From Pusillimonas caeni (GTDB lineage: Bacteria; Pseudomonadota; Gammaproteobacteria; Burkholderiales; Burkholderiaceae_B): a DNA stretch of 64,000 nt. Positions within the stretch are counted from its first letter, which is position 1; the number at the start of each line of letters is the position of its first letter. Location: the NCBI RefSeq assembly GCF_003545815.1, contig NZ_PDUW01000005.1:124001-188000 (forward strand), given 5' to 3'. Positions 8,385 to 18,383 of the stretch are shown here, one piece after another. Both the position numbers and the translations under genes were made by a program. The notes beneath the pieces were generated by a model. That model was not told where the DNA came from, did no database searches, and worked only from the letters and a program-made list of their open reading frames with translations.

Positions 8385-8540
8385 GAGGCTTCCTAGATTG
8401 TATGGCTTGGTATGGCGCAGATACTGCTCGGCGGGAACGCCATTTTAGCGCGAATGCGCGACGTTCCCCGGCGAAAAGCGTCATAGGCTGCCTGAAAGCG
8501 GTTCTTTTCGGGTTTGGCGGCTGCCTGCGCCAAATAGACT

Positions 8541-8573
8541 CAAGCCAGCATGAGCGACGCTCATGCTGGCTTG
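8541..8573 (-). terminator. Long hairpin downstream of the tyrS-PEBP operon
   Basis: A near-perfect 16-bp stem around a single central base (CAAGCCAGCATGAGCG and its complement). It lies 22 bp after the PEBP gene stop and upstream of glyA. No clear T-run follows on the minus strand, so it may be a weak terminator or an mRNA-end stabiliser. The gap 8385-8594 holds nothing else recognised. Confidence 0.55.
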
Positions 8574-8594
8574 TCGTGCCTGACGCTTTTTTAT

Positions 8595-9233
8595 TTAGTC
8601 GGCGCTGGGCAGCAGACGCGGATTGAGCGTATACAGCCCGGTCATGCTGCACTGGGCAAGAATGTGGCCCTGCATGGCCTTGAGCACATCGGCGCCGGTA
8701 AACGCTCCTTCGACCGGAAGCTCGGCGATGTCCAGCGCATAAAGCGTGAATATGTAGCGATGGACGATGGAGTCGTTCCAGGGCGGGCACGGGCCGTCGT
8801 AGCCGAAATAGTCGCCCTGCATGTCGCGGTCGCCTGCGAACCAGCCCGTGAAATCGTTCAGGCCCTGGCGGGTGTCGTTGGGGGCCACCGGGCCGCCCTT
8901 GCCGCGCGGAGTGATGCCGTTCGAATAGGCGCCTTCGGCGATCTCGGCCACGCCGGGCGCGATGTCGATGAGCACCCAATGGAAGAAATCGACCCGCGGC
9001 AGGTCGGCGGGTATCTCGCGGTCTTCCTGGTTGACGTCGTCGGGCTTGCTGGGAACGTCGGGATCGTGGCAGATGACGGCGAACGACTGCGTGCCCTTGG
9101 GCGCCTCGGACCAGGCCAGATGCGGATTGGCATTGCCCGCCAGCGCAACGTGAGCCGGCCCGTCCGCCTTGCCGAAAGCATTGCGCTCGGACATGAACAA
9201 CTGATCGACGAATGATGTGCTGGTGAGCTTCAT
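8595..9233 (-). CDS. YbhB/YbcL-family PEBP-like protein
   Basis: A 212-residue member of the phosphatidylethanolamine-binding / Raf kinase inhibitor-like family. Family motifs can be read in order: LAWSEAPKGTQSFAVICHDPDVPS, then FFHWVLIDIAP, then YDGPCPPWNDSIVHRYIFTLYALD. The conserved anion-binding pocket (DPDxP, HxW, GPxPP-like) is intact. No signal peptide is visible, so it should be cytoplasmic. It lies 15 bp after tyrS and is probably co-transcribed. The bacterial function of the family is poorly defined. Confidence 0.85.
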   Translation of the reverse strand: MKLTSTSFVDQLFMSERNAFGKADGPAHVALAGNANPHLAWSEAPKGTQSFAVICHDPDVPSKPDDVNQEDREIPADLPRVDFFHWVLIDIAPGVAEIAEGAYSNGITPRGKGGPVAPNDTRQGLNDFTGWFAGDRDMQGDYFGYDGPCPPWNDSIVHRYIFTLYALDIAELPVEGAFTGADVLKAMQGHILAQCSMTGLYTLNPRLLPSAD

Positions 9234-9248
9234 GAGAGTACTCCTTGA

Positions 9249-10478
9249 CTAACCGTTGAGTGTCACGCGGGCGAACTTGCGCTTGCCCACTTGTATCACA
9301 TAGGTGCCGGCCGGCAATTGCAAAGACTTGTCCTCGATGCGCGTGCCGTCCACCCGCACGCCCCCCTGCTCGACGTTGCGCTGGGCTTCGGCGCCCGAGG
9401 CGGCCAGGCCGGCCTCGCGCAGCACCTTCAGGATGCCCAGCGGCGCCGCGCCGATCTGCACCTCGGGCATGTCGTCGGGGACGGCCCCGTCGCGGAACCG
9501 CGCCTCGAACTGGGCCAGCGCGTCGTGCGCGGCCTTGATGGAATGGAAGCGGGCGACGATTTCCTGGGCCAGCAGCACTTTCATGTCGCGCGGATTGGCC
9601 CCTTCGGCCACCCGTGTCTCGAGCTGGGCGATCTCGTCCATGGAGCGGAAGGACAGCAGCTCGAAGTAGCGCCACATCAGCGTATCGGAGATGGACATCA
9701 GCTTGCCGAACATCGAATCGGGGCTTTCGGTGATGCCGATGTAATTGCCCTTGGACTTGGACATCTTGTCGACGCCGTCGGTGCCCTCGAGCAGGGGCAT
9801 GGTCAGGACGCACTGGGGCTCCTGGCCGTATTCTTTCTGCAGTTCGCGGCCCACCAGCAGGTTGAACTTCTGGTCGGTTCCGCCCAGCTCGAGATCGGAG
9901 CGCAAGGCGACCGAATCATAGCCCTGCATGAGCGGGTACAGGAACTCGTGCACCGAGATCGGTATGCCGCCCTTGAAGCGGCGGGTGAAGTCCTCGCGCT
10001 CCATCATGCGCGCCACCGTGTAGCGCGAAGCCAGCTGGATCATGCCCCGCGCGCCCAGCGGGTCGCACCACTCGGAGTTGTAGCGGATTTCGGTTCGGGA
10101 CGGATCGAGCACCAGGCTCGCCTGAGCGTAATAGGTCTTGGCGTTTTCCTGGATCTGCTCGGCGGTAAGCGGCGGGCGCGTGGCGTTGCGGCCGCTGGGG
10201 TCGCCGATCATGGAGGTGAAGTCGCCGATCAGGAACACCACATTGTGGCCGAGGTCTTGCAGCTGCCGCATCTTGTTGAGCACCACCGTATGGCCGAGGT
10301 GGATGTCGGGCGCGGTGGGATCGAGCCCCAGCTTGATGCGCAGGGGCTGGCCGGTCTGATGGCTGCGCGCCAGTTTCTGGGCGAACTCCGATTCGACCAG
10401 CAGTTCGTCGCACCCGCGCTTGACGATACGTAAATCAGCTTCGACTTCGGGCGTGATGGGCAGGGGCGAGGACGACAT
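9249..10478 (-). CDS. tyrS: Tyrosyl-tRNA synthetase
   Basis: A 409-residue class I synthetase that charges tRNA-Tyr. The HIGH-like motif HLGH is at 60-63 within [11 protein letters not shown], and KMSKS is at 238-242. The Rossmann catalytic core is followed by a C-terminal S4-like RNA-binding domain (about 340-409, ending FARVTLNG). The gap 10479-10732, shared with a divergent M23 peptidase gene, holds an AT-rich stretch but no motif I could assign. Confidence 0.96.
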   Translation of the reverse strand: MSSSPLPITPEVEADLRIVKRGCDELLVESEFAQKLARSHQTGQPLRIKLGLDPTAPDIHLGHTVVLNKMRQLQDLGHNVVFLIGDFTSMIGDPSGRNATRPPLTAEQIQENAKTYYAQASLVLDPSRTEIRYNSEWCDPLGARGMIQLASRYTVARMMEREDFTRRFKGGIPISVHEFLYPLMQGYDSVALRSDLELGGTDQKFNLLVGRELQKEYGQEPQCVLTMPLLEGTDGVDKMSKSKGNYIGITESPDSMFGKLMSISDTLMWRYFELLSFRSMDEIAQLETRVAEGANPRDMKVLLAQEIVARFHSIKAAHDALAQFEARFRDGAVPDDMPEVQIGAAPLGILKVLREAGLAASGAEAQRNVEQGGVRVDGTRIEDKSLQLPAGTYVIQVGKRKFARVTLNG

Positions 10479-10732
10479 AGAAAAATTAAGATGAAATAAA
10501 AATCGAAAAACACTCGATAAAATGAAGCGAATGCGCTAGCATAACGCGTTAATGCGATCGCCCCTTCGCAGCTTCGGCGCAACAAAGGGGCATTTTCTTA
10601 GTGCTTGGCGCAACACCATCTTATCAGAGTGTTTGGGTCTGGCTAACCCGATCGGGCCGCCCATCGCTCTGGCGTGCGTGCACTTTTCGGACGAATCCAT
10701 TTATCGAATACGACTGACCAGGCTCCAGCTTT

Positions 10733-12127
10733 ATGTCCAGAAAAGGGATCCCCGCTACTCCCTCCATGGCTGACAAGAATCTTGTCCGCCCCACCAACCG
10801 TCATCACTATGTAACCGGGGGCCTGGCCACCATCGCACTCGGGCTCTTCGTGGCAGCAGCGGCACTGGCCGTGGTCAAGCCCTCCAGCCAGATCGACCTG
10901 CCCGCCGTCACCGAAACCAGTCGCAGCCTCGCCCTGCCCTCGCCCTTCCCCGAAGCCTCCGCCAAGTTTTCCTCCCCCTTCATCGACGAAACCCGCATCA
11001 AGCCGGGCGACACGGTGTCCGCGCTGCTTCAGCGGCTCGACGTCGATGAATCCGGCCTGCTGGCTTTCCTGACGCACGACAAGTCCGCGCGCTCCATCTA
11101 TAAGCTGTATCCGGGCCGCACCGTCCAGGCGGCGCTCGACGAGGCGGGCCAGCTCGTCTGGCTGCGCTACTACCATACGCCCGCCTCCAGCCAGGACGGC
11201 AAGCCACTCTCGCAGTGGCTCGAAGTGCGCCCCGACGGAAGCGGCGGCTTCGAAGCGGCCGAGCAGTCCGAGCAGGCCCATACCCACGTACGCGTGGCCG
11301 AAGGCGAGATCGAGTCGTCTCTGTTCGGCGCCACCGACAAGGCCGACATTCCCGATTCCATCACGCTGCAAATGGCCGAGATCCTGAGCAGCAAGATCGA
11401 CTTCATGCGCGACCTGCGCAAAGGCGACCGCTTCCGCGTCGTGTACGAGACCCACAATGCCCAGGGAAGCGATGTCGGATCAGGGCGCATCCTGGCCCTG
11501 CAATTCATCAACCGCGACAAAAACTACGACGCGGTATGGTTCAAGCCCAGCGACGCCAGCGGCGGCTACTACGACTTCGACGGGCGCAGCATGCGCGGCG
11601 CCTTCCTGCGCTCGGCGCTGAAGTTCACCCGGGTCAGCTCCACCTTCGGCGGCCGCAAGCACCCCATCCACGGTACTTACCGCAACCACAAGGGCGTCGA
11701 TTACGCCGCCCCGGCCGGCACGCCCATACATGCCACCGCCGACGGCACGGTGTCCTTCATCGGCGCCCAGCGCGGCTACGGCAACGTCATCATCCTGCAG
11801 CACCACGGCAAGTATTCCACCCTTTATGCCCACCAGCGCGGCTTCGCCAAAGGCCTCAAGAAAGGCAGCAAGGTCGAACAGGGCCAGTTGATCGGCTACG
11901 TCGGCTCCACCGGCTGGGCCACGGGGCCGCATCTGCATTACGAGTTCCGCATCGGCAACCAGCACGTCGACCCGCTGTCGGTCGACCTGCCCATCGCGCG
12001 CACCCTCGAAGGCCCCGACCGCAAGGCGTTCGAAACCATGCTGGCCGGCTACAAGCAGCAGATCGACATGCTGGCCGCCCTGCAAGAAGACCAGATCCAA
12101 TTGGCCGGCCTGGCGTCCGGCGGCTAA
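10733..12127 (+). CDS. M23-family murein endopeptidase (MepM-like), membrane-anchored
   Basis: A 464-residue cell-wall hydrolase. One N-terminal transmembrane anchor (about 28-48) is followed by an OapA/LysM-like segment (IKPGDTVSALLQRLDV, about 88-104) and a C-terminal LytM/M23 domain. Zinc ligands are present: His319 and Asp323 (NHKGVDYAAP), and His402 of the His400-Leu-His402 motif; His367 (STLYAH) supports catalysis. All catalytic residues are intact, so it should be active rather than an EnvC-type activator, probably cutting D,D cross-links during growth. It is followed 25 bp later by anmK, linking wall cleavage to muropeptide recycling. Confidence 0.92.
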   Translation: MSRKGIPATPSMADKNLVRPTNRHHYVTGGLATIALGLFVAAAALAVVKPSSQIDLPAVTETSRSLALPSPFPEASAKFSSPFIDETRIKPGDTVSALLQRLDVDESGLLAFLTHDKSARSIYKLYPGRTVQAALDEAGQLVWLRYYHTPASSQDGKPLSQWLEVRPDGSGGFEAAEQSEQAHTHVRVAEGEIESSLFGATDKADIPDSITLQMAEILSSKIDFMRDLRKGDRFRVVYETHNAQGSDVGSGRILALQFINRDKNYDAVWFKPSDASGGYYDFDGRSMRGAFLRSALKFTRVSSTFGGRKHPIHGTYRNHKGVDYAAPAGTPIHATADGTVSFIGAQRGYGNVIILQHHGKYSTLYAHQRGFAKGLKKGSKVEQGQLIGYVGSTGWATGPHLHYEFRIGNQHVDPLSVDLPIARTLEGPDRKAFETMLAGYKQQIDMLAALQEDQIQLAGLASGG

Positions 12128-12152
12128 GGCCGTTCGACAAGCGAGCGGCCCC

Positions 12153-13271
12153 ATGTCCAGCACCGGCTCCGCGCCGCTGTTCATCGGGCTCATGTCGGGC
12201 ACCAGCACCGACGGCGTGGACGCGGTGCTGGCCGAATTCCCTTCCACCCGGTCCCCTCGCCTCCTGGGCGACGCCTCGCTGCCGATGCCCGCGGCCCTGC
12301 GCAAAGAATTCCTGGCCCTCAATTCGCCGGGCCGCGATGAACTGGCCCGCGGCGCCCGTGCCGGCAACGAGCTGGCGCAGCTCTATGCGCAAGCCTGCCG
12401 TCAGCTCATCGACGAGGCCGGCATCACGCCGGCGGATGTCCGCGCCATCGGCGCCCATGGCCAGACCGTCAGGCATGATCCCGGGGCGGGTTTTTCCATT
12501 CAGATCAATGCGCCGGCCCTGCTGGCCGAGCTCACCGGCATCGATGTGGTGGCCGATTTTCGCTCGCGCGACATCGCGGCCGGCGGCCAGGGCGCGCCCC
12601 TGGTTCCCGCCTTCCATCAGGCCGTTTTCCAAAGCGACCAGCCCCGCGCCGTATTGAACCTGGGCGGCATCGCCAACATCACCGTCCTCGAGCCGGGGCA
12701 GGCCTTGCGCGGTTTCGATACCGGACCCGCCAATGTGCTGCTCGATCTCTGGTGTCACGAGCACACGGGGGCGCTCTTTGATGCCGACGGCCGCTGGGCG
12801 GCCTCCGGCCGCACCCACGAAGGCCTGCTTGCGGCCCTTTACGATAGCGAGCCGTGGTTCACGCAGCCGCCGCCCAAGTCGACGGGCCGCGACCTGTTCA
12901 ACCGGACATGGCTGGAAAAAAGGCTGGAGCCTTTCCAGAACGCGGGGTTGGCCAAAGAAGACGTGCAAGCCACCCTGCAGAGCCTGACGGCCCTCAGCAT
13001 CCAGAAAGCGGTGGCGCAGCATGCGCCGGCCACGCGCGAAGTGCTGGCGTGCGGCGGCGGCGCGCTCAATGGCGGCCTGATGAACGAGTTGGAAGAGCGC
13101 CTGGGGCGTCCCGTACGCCCCACGAGCGAACTGGGCGTGCCGGTGCAAAGCGTGGAAGCGCTGGCCTTTGCCTGGCTGGCTTACGCTCATGTGAAAGGCA
13201 TTGCCGCGGGCCTGCCAAGCGTAACGGGCGCCCGCGCACCCAGGGTGCTTGGCGCCCGTTATCCCGCCTGA
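12153..13271 (+). CDS. anmK: Anhydro-N-acetylmuramic acid kinase
   Basis: A 372-residue kinase that opens and phosphorylates 1,6-anhydro-MurNAc to MurNAc-6-phosphate during peptidoglycan recycling. The N-terminal FIGLMSGTSTDGVDAVL motif, the IGAHGQTVRHDP motif, the LNLGGIANITV segment and the FDTGPANVLLD motif of the family are all present in order. It follows the M23 peptidase. A short GC stem (CCCGCC-5-GGCGGG, 13263-13279) encloses its stop codon before convergent erpA. No murQ or nagZ is in the window. Confidence 0.95.
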   Translation: MSSTGSAPLFIGLMSGTSTDGVDAVLAEFPSTRSPRLLGDASLPMPAALRKEFLALNSPGRDELARGARAGNELAQLYAQACRQLIDEAGITPADVRAIGAHGQTVRHDPGAGFSIQINAPALLAELTGIDVVADFRSRDIAAGGQGAPLVPAFHQAVFQSDQPRAVLNLGGIANITVLEPGQALRGFDTGPANVLLDLWCHEHTGALFDADGRWAASGRTHEGLLAALYDSEPWFTQPPPKSTGRDLFNRTWLEKRLEPFQNAGLAKEDVQATLQSLTALSIQKAVAQHAPATREVLACGGGALNGGLMNELEERLGRPVRPTSELGVPVQSVEALAFAWLAYAHVKGIAAGLPSVTGARAPRVLGARYPA

Positions 13272-13307
13272 ACGGCGGGTGCCGCCGGCGGCATGCCGGC
13301 GGATCGA

Positions 13308-13676
13308 TCAAGCAGTGAAGGACGAACCGCAGCCGCAGGTGGAGGTGGCGTTGGGGTTGCGGATGACGAACTGCGCGCCTTCGAGATCGTCTTTGTAGTC
13401 GATTTCGGCGCCGAACAGATATTGAAAGCTCATGGGGTCGATCAAGAGCTGGACGCCTTCTTTATCGATGGTGGTGTCGTCTTCGTTGATGGTTTCATCG
13501 AAGGTGAAACCGTACTGGAAGCCCGAGCAGCCGCCGCCCTGCACGAAAACGCGCAGCTTGAGGTCGGGGTTGCCTTCTTCGAGCAGCAGGTCTTTGACCT
13601 TGGCCGCGGCGGCGTCGGTAAAGACGAGGGCCGGCGGGGGAGCTTGCAGGTCGACGGATTCGGTAAGGGTGGACAT
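13308..13676 (-). CDS. erpA: Iron-sulfur cluster insertion protein (A-type carrier)
   Basis: A 122-residue A-type Fe-S carrier with the three conserved cysteines (Cys50 in [11 protein letters not shown]; Cys114 and Cys116 in CGCGSSF). It delivers clusters to essential targets such as isoprenoid-synthesis enzymes. The ATG at 13676 gives the standard length; a longer in-frame extension to 13967 belongs to the shadow of the next gene. The N-terminal segment before the fold is about 20 residues. Neighbouring gene 13738-14508 lies just upstream on the same strand. Confidence 0.95.
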   Translation of the reverse strand: MSTLTESVDLQAPPPALVFTDAAAAKVKDLLLEEGNPDLKLRVFVQGGGCSGFQYGFTFDETINEDDTTIDKEGVQLLIDPMSFQYLFGAEIDYKDDLEGAQFVIRNPNATSTCGCGSSFTA

Positions 13677-13737
13677 TGAGTACTCCTGCAGCCATGGGGC
13701 TGCAAAAAAACAGTCTGTTATGACTATATTGTAAGGT

Positions 13738-14508
13738 CTATTCGCCGGGTGGCAAATTGACGGTGCGCGACACGCGCAGGGTTTTTCCTTCGAGCACGTT
13801 GAGGGTGACCGAAGAGGGTTCGAAACCCTCGGGCAGGCTGAGCAGGCCCTCGCTGCGTTGGAACTGCTCGAACTCCAGAGCCAGCGGCGTCTGCTCCAGA
13901 GCGGGGCTGCCGGCGTCGGAGACATCGGTGGCCGCGTCTTCGGCAGCCGGCGCCGTGGCCGGTTCAAGGGTAAGTGTCGCGGCCTCGCCGTTCAGCCTTC
14001 CCTTGGCGACGAACTGCATCTGGCCCGCGAATGCGTCGGCGCCCGGCGCATTGCGCATCAACAGCACCTTGTATAACAAGGTGGGGCCGCGATGCTCGAA
14101 ATCAAGCGCCCGTATGCTGACCGAGCCGTTGGGGCCGGGCGGCAGCAAACGATCGAAAAAAGCCAATTGATCGCGCGCCCTGCCCAGTTCGGCCTGGGTG
14201 GACTGCAGCGCCGCCTCGAGGCTTCTGCGGGTGCTTTCCTCGACCAGCATCTGTCCCTGCAAAGCGTCGAGCCGGGTTTGCAATGCCTGGTAATCGTGGC
14301 GATTCTGGGCAGTGACCAGTTCGAATTGCGACTTGAGCTGGCGATATCTGATCGCGGCCGTCTCTTCGCCGACGGTGCTGGCCGCCCAATACCCTGCGCC
14401 GCCGCCGGCCAGTGCCGCCAGCAGCAGCCAGACCCAGATCCAGCCGCTGCGCCGGCGACCTGCCGCAGGGCCCGGCGGGGTGTCTTGCCCGGTTTGTGCT
14501 TGATTCAT
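13738..14508 (-). CDS. Membrane-anchored coiled-coil protein (DUF6776-like)
   Basis: A 256-residue protein with a proline/glycine-rich cytoplasmic start, one transmembrane helix (about 22-44), a coiled-coil stretch (about 55-120, heptad-like Leu/Gln/Arg pattern) and a C-terminal beta-rich domain (about 125-256) containing [21 protein letters not shown] similar protein is usual beside erpA in related bacteria, where it carries a DUF6776-type label; that assignment is from memory. It probably faces the periplasm as a structural or scaffold protein. Function unknown. Confidence 0.7.
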   Translation of the reverse strand: MNQAQTGQDTPPGPAAGRRRSGWIWVWLLLAALAGGGAGYWAASTVGEETAAIRYRQLKSQFELVTAQNRHDYQALQTRLDALQGQMLVEESTRRSLEAALQSTQAELGRARDQLAFFDRLLPPGPNGSVSIRALDFEHRGPTLLYKVLLMRNAPGADAFAGQMQFVAKGRLNGEAATLTLEPATAPAAEDAATDVSDAGSPALEQTPLALEFEQFQRSEGLLSLPEGFEPSSVTLNVLEGKTLRVSRTVNLPPGE

Positions 14509-14551
14509 TTACCAACAGACCATGCCCGGGCGCTAAAGTTCTGCCTTGTCC

Positions 14552-15610
14552 TTAAGGCAGTACGGCAATGGCGCCAAGGCCGGCGTCCTCGGGCAAGCCG
14601 AACATCAGGTTCATGTTTTGCACGGCTTGGCCGGACGCCCCCTTGACGAGATTGTCCTGCACCACCAGCACCACCAGCTGGTCGCCGCCGTCCGGACGAT
14701 GCACCGCAATGCGCAGGGTATTGGCGGCCCTGACCGAACGCGTCTCGGGCAGGCTGCCGGCCGGCATCACGTCGACGAAGGCCTCGTTGGCGTAGCGTTG
14801 CTCGTACAGGGCCTGGAAATCGGTGTCCATGGCCTCGGGCAGAATGCGCGCGTACAAGGTCGAGAACATGCCCCGTATCATGGGCACGAGGTGCGGCACG
14901 AAGGTAAGCCCGACCCGGCGGCCGGCGATTTTATCGAGCTGCTCGGAAATTTCGGGGTGGTGGCGATGCCCCGCCACCCCATAGGCCTTGAAGTTGTCGC
15001 CGGCTTCGGAATACAGGGTGCCGACCGAAGCGGTACGGCCCGCGCCGGACACTCCGGACTTGGAGTCGGCGATGACGTGGCCGACATCGATCAGTTCGCG
15101 TTCGCCCTCGAGCAGGGGAAGCAGCCCCAGGATGACGGTAGTGGGATAGCAGCCGGGATTGCCGATGACCTTGGCGCCGGCGATGCGCTCGCGATTGAGC
15201 TCCACCAGCCCGTAGACCGAGTCGGCCAGGATCTGGGGGCAGGCATGCGGCATCTTGTACCACTGCTGGAAGACCTCCGTGTCCTGCAGGCGGAAGTCGG
15301 CCGCCAGATCGATGATGCGCACTCCTTTGTCGAGCAGGGCTTGCGCCTGGCTCATGGCCACCCCGTGAGGCGTGGCGAAAAAGACCACGTCGCATTGATC
15401 GAGCTGGGCGGTCTCGGGCGTCTGGAAGCGCAGGTCGACCTTGCCGCGTAGGCTGGGATACATGTCGGCGACCGGCATGCCGTCCTCTTTGCGCGAGGTG
15501 ATGGCGCGAAGCTGCACGTTCGGATGCTGGGCCAGCAGGCGCAGAAGCTCCACCCCCGTATAACCCGTGCCGCCCACGATGCCCACTTTGATCAGACTGC
15601 CTGCCGCCAT
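14552..15610 (-). CDS. argC: N-acetyl-gamma-glutamyl-phosphate reductase
   Basis: A 352-residue NADPH enzyme for the third step of arginine biosynthesis. The dinucleotide motif [16 protein letters not shown] is at residues 11-26 and the catalytic cysteine is Cys154 ([10 protein letters not shown]). The ATG at 15610 is taken; an upstream ATG would add nine residues outside the normal fold start. It is encoded just downstream of rpsI, with a terminator hairpin between them (15760-15787). argJ of the same pathway lies at 59.9 kb. Confidence 0.96.
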   Translation of the reverse strand: MAAGSLIKVGIVGGTGYTGVELLRLLAQHPNVQLRAITSRKEDGMPVADMYPSLRGKVDLRFQTPETAQLDQCDVVFFATPHGVAMSQAQALLDKGVRIIDLAADFRLQDTEVFQQWYKMPHACPQILADSVYGLVELNRERIAGAKVIGNPGCYPTTVILGLLPLLEGERELIDVGHVIADSKSGVSGAGRTASVGTLYSEAGDNFKAYGVAGHRHHPEISEQLDKIAGRRVGLTFVPHLVPMIRGMFSTLYARILPEAMDTDFQALYEQRYANEAFVDVMPAGSLPETRSVRAANTLRIAVHRPDGGDQLVVLVVQDNLVKGASGQAVQNMNLMFGLPEDAGLGAIAVLP

Positions 15611-15759
15611 GATGTCGCCCCAGAAAATCGAAAACAATTAAACCAGATTATGCAAGATGGAAATGCGCTTGGGGCGACCCTGAAGGTTCGCCCGCCCCAT
15701 GCGTACGATTCCAAGTATATGCCGCCGCGCCCGCCACGATGCGCATGCCCCGAAACGGC

Positions 15760-15787
15760 AAAGGCCCCGGCGCGAGCCGGAGCCTTT
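15760..15787 (-). terminator. Terminator of rplM-rpsI
   Basis: A 12-bp stem with one mismatch (AAAGGC.CCGGC over GCGA loop) lies 45 bp beyond the rpsI stop. On the minus strand it ends in a T-containing tail (CCTTTGCCGTTTCG). It separates the ribosomal operon from argC. Confidence 0.7.
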
Positions 15788-15832
15788 GTGCCACGATGCA
15801 AAAGGCGGCGGGCCGCCCTTGCCTCGCCTTGA

Positions 15833-16225
15833 TTAGCGCTTGCTGAACTGCTTGCGGCGACGCGCCTTGTGGAAACCCACTTTCTTGCGCTCGACTTCGC
15901 GCGCATCGCGGGTGACCAGGCCTGCCTGCTTCAGCGAGGGCTTGAGCGTTTCGTCGTAGTCGATGAGCGCACGGGTGATGCCGTGGCGCACCGCGCCGGC
16001 CTGGCCGCTTTCGCCGCCGCCGTGCACGTTGATATGAAAATCGAACGACTCGAGGTGGCCGGTGAGTTCGAGCGGCTGACGCACGATCATACGGCCGGTT
16101 TCACGAGCGAAGTACTCGTCGACGGGCTTGCCGTTGACGACGATCTTGCCCGAACCTTTCTTCAAGAACACTCGCGCCACCGAAGTTTTGCGGCGGCCGG
16201 TGCCATAGTTCCAATTACCGATCAT
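15833..16225 (-). CDS. rpsI: 30S ribosomal protein S9
   Basis: A 130-residue protein of the small-subunit head whose C-terminal tail reaches the P-site tRNA. Start and end are diagnostic: [20 protein letters not shown] and a basic tail ending FSKR. It follows rplM by 9 bp, the standard L13-S9 pair. Confidence 0.98.
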   Translation of the reverse strand: MIGNWNYGTGRRKTSVARVFLKKGSGKIVVNGKPVDEYFARETGRMIVRQPLELTGHLESFDFHINVHGGGESGQAGAVRHGITRALIDYDETLKPSLKQAGLVTRDAREVERKKVGFHKARRRKQFSKR

Positions 16226-16234
16226 GACCTATCC

Positions 16235-16663
16235 TTAGATTTCGAGAGGCTTGGGCTGCTGCGCGGCATGGGGATGCTCGGCGCCAGCGTAAACCTTGAG
16301 TTTCTTGGCCATGGCGTAACCCAGCGGGCCCTTGGGCAGCATGCCCTTGACCGCCTTTTGCAGGGCGCGACCCGGAAAACGCTGCTGCATTTTCTCGAAG
16401 TTGGTCTCGGTGATACCGCCGGGATAGCCCGAGTGACGGTAGTAACGCTTGTCTTGTGCCTTGTTACCGGTCACGACGATATCAGCTGCGTTGATGATGA
16501 CGATGTAATCGCCGGTGTCAACGTGAGGCGTGAATTCTGGCTTGTGCTTGCCGCGCAAACGGCGTGCGACTTCGCTGGCCACACGACCCAGGACTTTGCC
16601 CTTGGCGTCAATCACGTACCAGTCACGCTTGACTTCATGCGGCTTGGCCACGAAGGTCTTCAT
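16235..16663 (-). CDS. rplM: 50S ribosomal protein L13
   Basis: A 142-residue early-assembly protein of the large subunit. The start [20 protein letters not shown] is standard; a longer in-frame extension to 16753 is not part of the family. Internal motifs [11 protein letters not shown] and [10 protein letters not shown] are intact. It is first gene of the rplM-rpsI operon. The 292-bp gap upstream contains a promoter at 16863-16890 and otherwise nothing recognised. Confidence 0.98.
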   Translation of the reverse strand: MKTFVAKPHEVKRDWYVIDAKGKVLGRVASEVARRLRGKHKPEFTPHVDTGDYIVIINAADIVVTGNKAQDKRYYRHSGYPGGITETNFEKMQQRFPGRALQKAVKGMLPKGPLGYAMAKKLKVYAGAEHPHAAQQPKPLEI

Positions 16664-16862
16664 GATGGTTCCTGATAAATTTAAAAAACGGGATGCAAAA
16701 GCGGCCGGACCATCCGGTGCGCTTTTTGTTGCCGGTTTTTGGCGCCGACACACGCAAGCCCTTGTAAATCGACCCTGAACCCAGCCAAAGCGTTGTGATT
16801 CGCCCGTGCCAGGCCCTTAAAAAACCCATCAATATGGGCCCCAGGATCAAAGTAAGCCCTCT

Positions 16863-16890
16863 ATATTAACATATCTTCTTGTTTTTCCAA
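16863..16890 (-). promoter_or_regulatory. Putative rplM-rpsI promoter overlapped by an inverted repeat
   Basis: On the minus strand -35 TTGGAA (16885-16890) and -10 TAATAT (16863-16868) are 16 bp apart, about 200 bp upstream of rplM. A perfect 8-bp inverted repeat, AACATATC (16868-16875) and GATATGTT (16892-16899), brackets the spacer and -35 box, so a bound dimer or a cruciform could affect this promoter. Confidence 0.45.
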
Positions 16891-16955
16891 GGATATGTTG
16901 CATGCACGCCAAGGGGGACCGGCACCGCTCCGCCCGGACGGTGCATGGGGCGCCC

Positions 16956-18323
16956 TTATTGCCCGGCGATCGCCATCTGCTCGATCAGGATCGAACCCGT
17001 GGTCTTGGAACCGCGCGTAATGGCGTCCGAGCCGACGGCCACGATCTGGCGCAGCATGTCGGCCAGGTTGCCGGCTATGGTGACCTCTTGCACCGCGTGC
17101 TGGATTTCACCGTTTTGCACCCAGTAGCCGAAGGCGCCGCGCGAATAATCGCCGGTGACGTAATTGACCCCCTGGCCGATGAGTTCGGTGACCAGAAAGC
17201 CCGTGCCCATTTTCTTCAGCATGGCTTCGAGGTCGTCGCCGGATCGCGTCAGCCGCGACGCCAGCCTGAGGTTGTGGGAGCCGCCCGCGTTGCCGGTGGT
17301 CTGCATGCCCAGCTTGCGCGCCGTGTACGACGAAAGAAAATAGCCTTGCAGCACGCCCGAGGCCACCACGTTGCGCGCCTGGGTGCGCACGCCTTCGTCG
17401 TCGAACGAGGAACTGCCCATGGCTTCGGGCACATAGGGATTCTCGATCACCGCGAGGTGGTCGGCCATGACCTGCTTGCCCAGCGAGTCGAGCAGGAAGC
17501 TGGCCTTGCGGTAAAGCGCCCCGCCGCTGGCCGCCTGCACCAGCGAGCCCAGCAGGCCAACGGCCAGCGGAGCCTCGAACAGCACCGGAAACCGGCCGGT
17601 CTTGATACGGCGCGCCGACAGCCTGGACAGGGTGCGCTGCGCGGCATAGCGCCCGACTTCCTGCGGCTCGGCCAGGCGGCGCGGATCGCGATGCGAGCTG
17701 TACCAGTAATCGCGCTGCATATTGGCCCCCCGGCCGGCGATGGGCGCCACCGACACCGTATGCCGGGAGTAGGGATAGCCTCCCAGGAAGCCGCGGCTGT
17801 TGCCCAGCACGAAGTGGCCTTCGAAGGTGCCCACCGATGCTCCGTCGGTATTGCTTATCAGGGGACTGAGATCGCGCGCCGCGCGCTCGGCCCGCAGGGC
17901 GATGGCCGCGGCGGCCTCGGTGTCGATGTCCCAGGGATGATGCAGCTGCAGGTCGATGAAGTCGGACGCCAGATATTCGGCCTCGGGCAGTCCCGCGGCC
18001 GGGTCGGCGGCGGTATAGCGGGCGATATGCCAGGCCGCGTCCACGGTCTCGCGCAGGGCCTGGTCGGAAAAGTCGGAGGTGGACGCCGACCCGCGCTGCT
18101 GTCCGGCGAACACGGTCACGTCCAGCGAACGGTCGCGTGTCTGCTCGACGGTTTCTATGTCCTGGTTGCGCACCGAAACAGAAAGGCCGCGGCTTTCGGA
18201 CAGTTCGGCGGCGGCGTCCGACGCACCCAGGCTTTTGGCGTAGTCAAGCGCTTTTTGCACCAGCTCGCGAAAGACCTGCTGATTGTGTTCGATGGGTAGA
18301 TGGGGGGAAGGTTGGTCGCTCAT
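16956..18323 (-). CDS. pmbA: Metalloprotease-like protein of the TldD/PmbA family
   Basis: A 455-residue protein (PmbA/TldE). In other bacteria it works as a heterodimer with TldD to degrade unfolded peptides and mature ribosomally made peptides such as microcin B17. The PmbA subunit has no HExxH site, and none is seen here; TldD carries it and is not in this window. The family regions are present: SVSVRNQDIETVEQTRDR near residue 50, a GGYPYSRHT segment near 190, and C-terminal GVNYVTGDYSRGAFGYWVQNG. Divergent from darP with 60 bp between. Confidence 0.92.
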   Translation of the reverse strand: MSDQPSPHLPIEHNQQVFRELVQKALDYAKSLGASDAAAELSESRGLSVSVRNQDIETVEQTRDRSLDVTVFAGQQRGSASTSDFSDQALRETVDAAWHIARYTAADPAAGLPEAEYLASDFIDLQLHHPWDIDTEAAAAIALRAERAARDLSPLISNTDGASVGTFEGHFVLGNSRGFLGGYPYSRHTVSVAPIAGRGANMQRDYWYSSHRDPRRLAEPQEVGRYAAQRTLSRLSARRIKTGRFPVLFEAPLAVGLLGSLVQAASGGALYRKASFLLDSLGKQVMADHLAVIENPYVPEAMGSSSFDDEGVRTQARNVVASGVLQGYFLSSYTARKLGMQTTGNAGGSHNLRLASRLTRSGDDLEAMLKKMGTGFLVTELIGQGVNYVTGDYSRGAFGYWVQNGEIQHAVQEVTIAGNLADMLRQIVAVGSDAITRGSKTTGSILIEQMAIAGQ

Positions 18324-18383
18324 TGCTGCTCATGAAAATGTTACCCAGTTATCATATCGCTAATCACGAATATTTTTGTCCTC

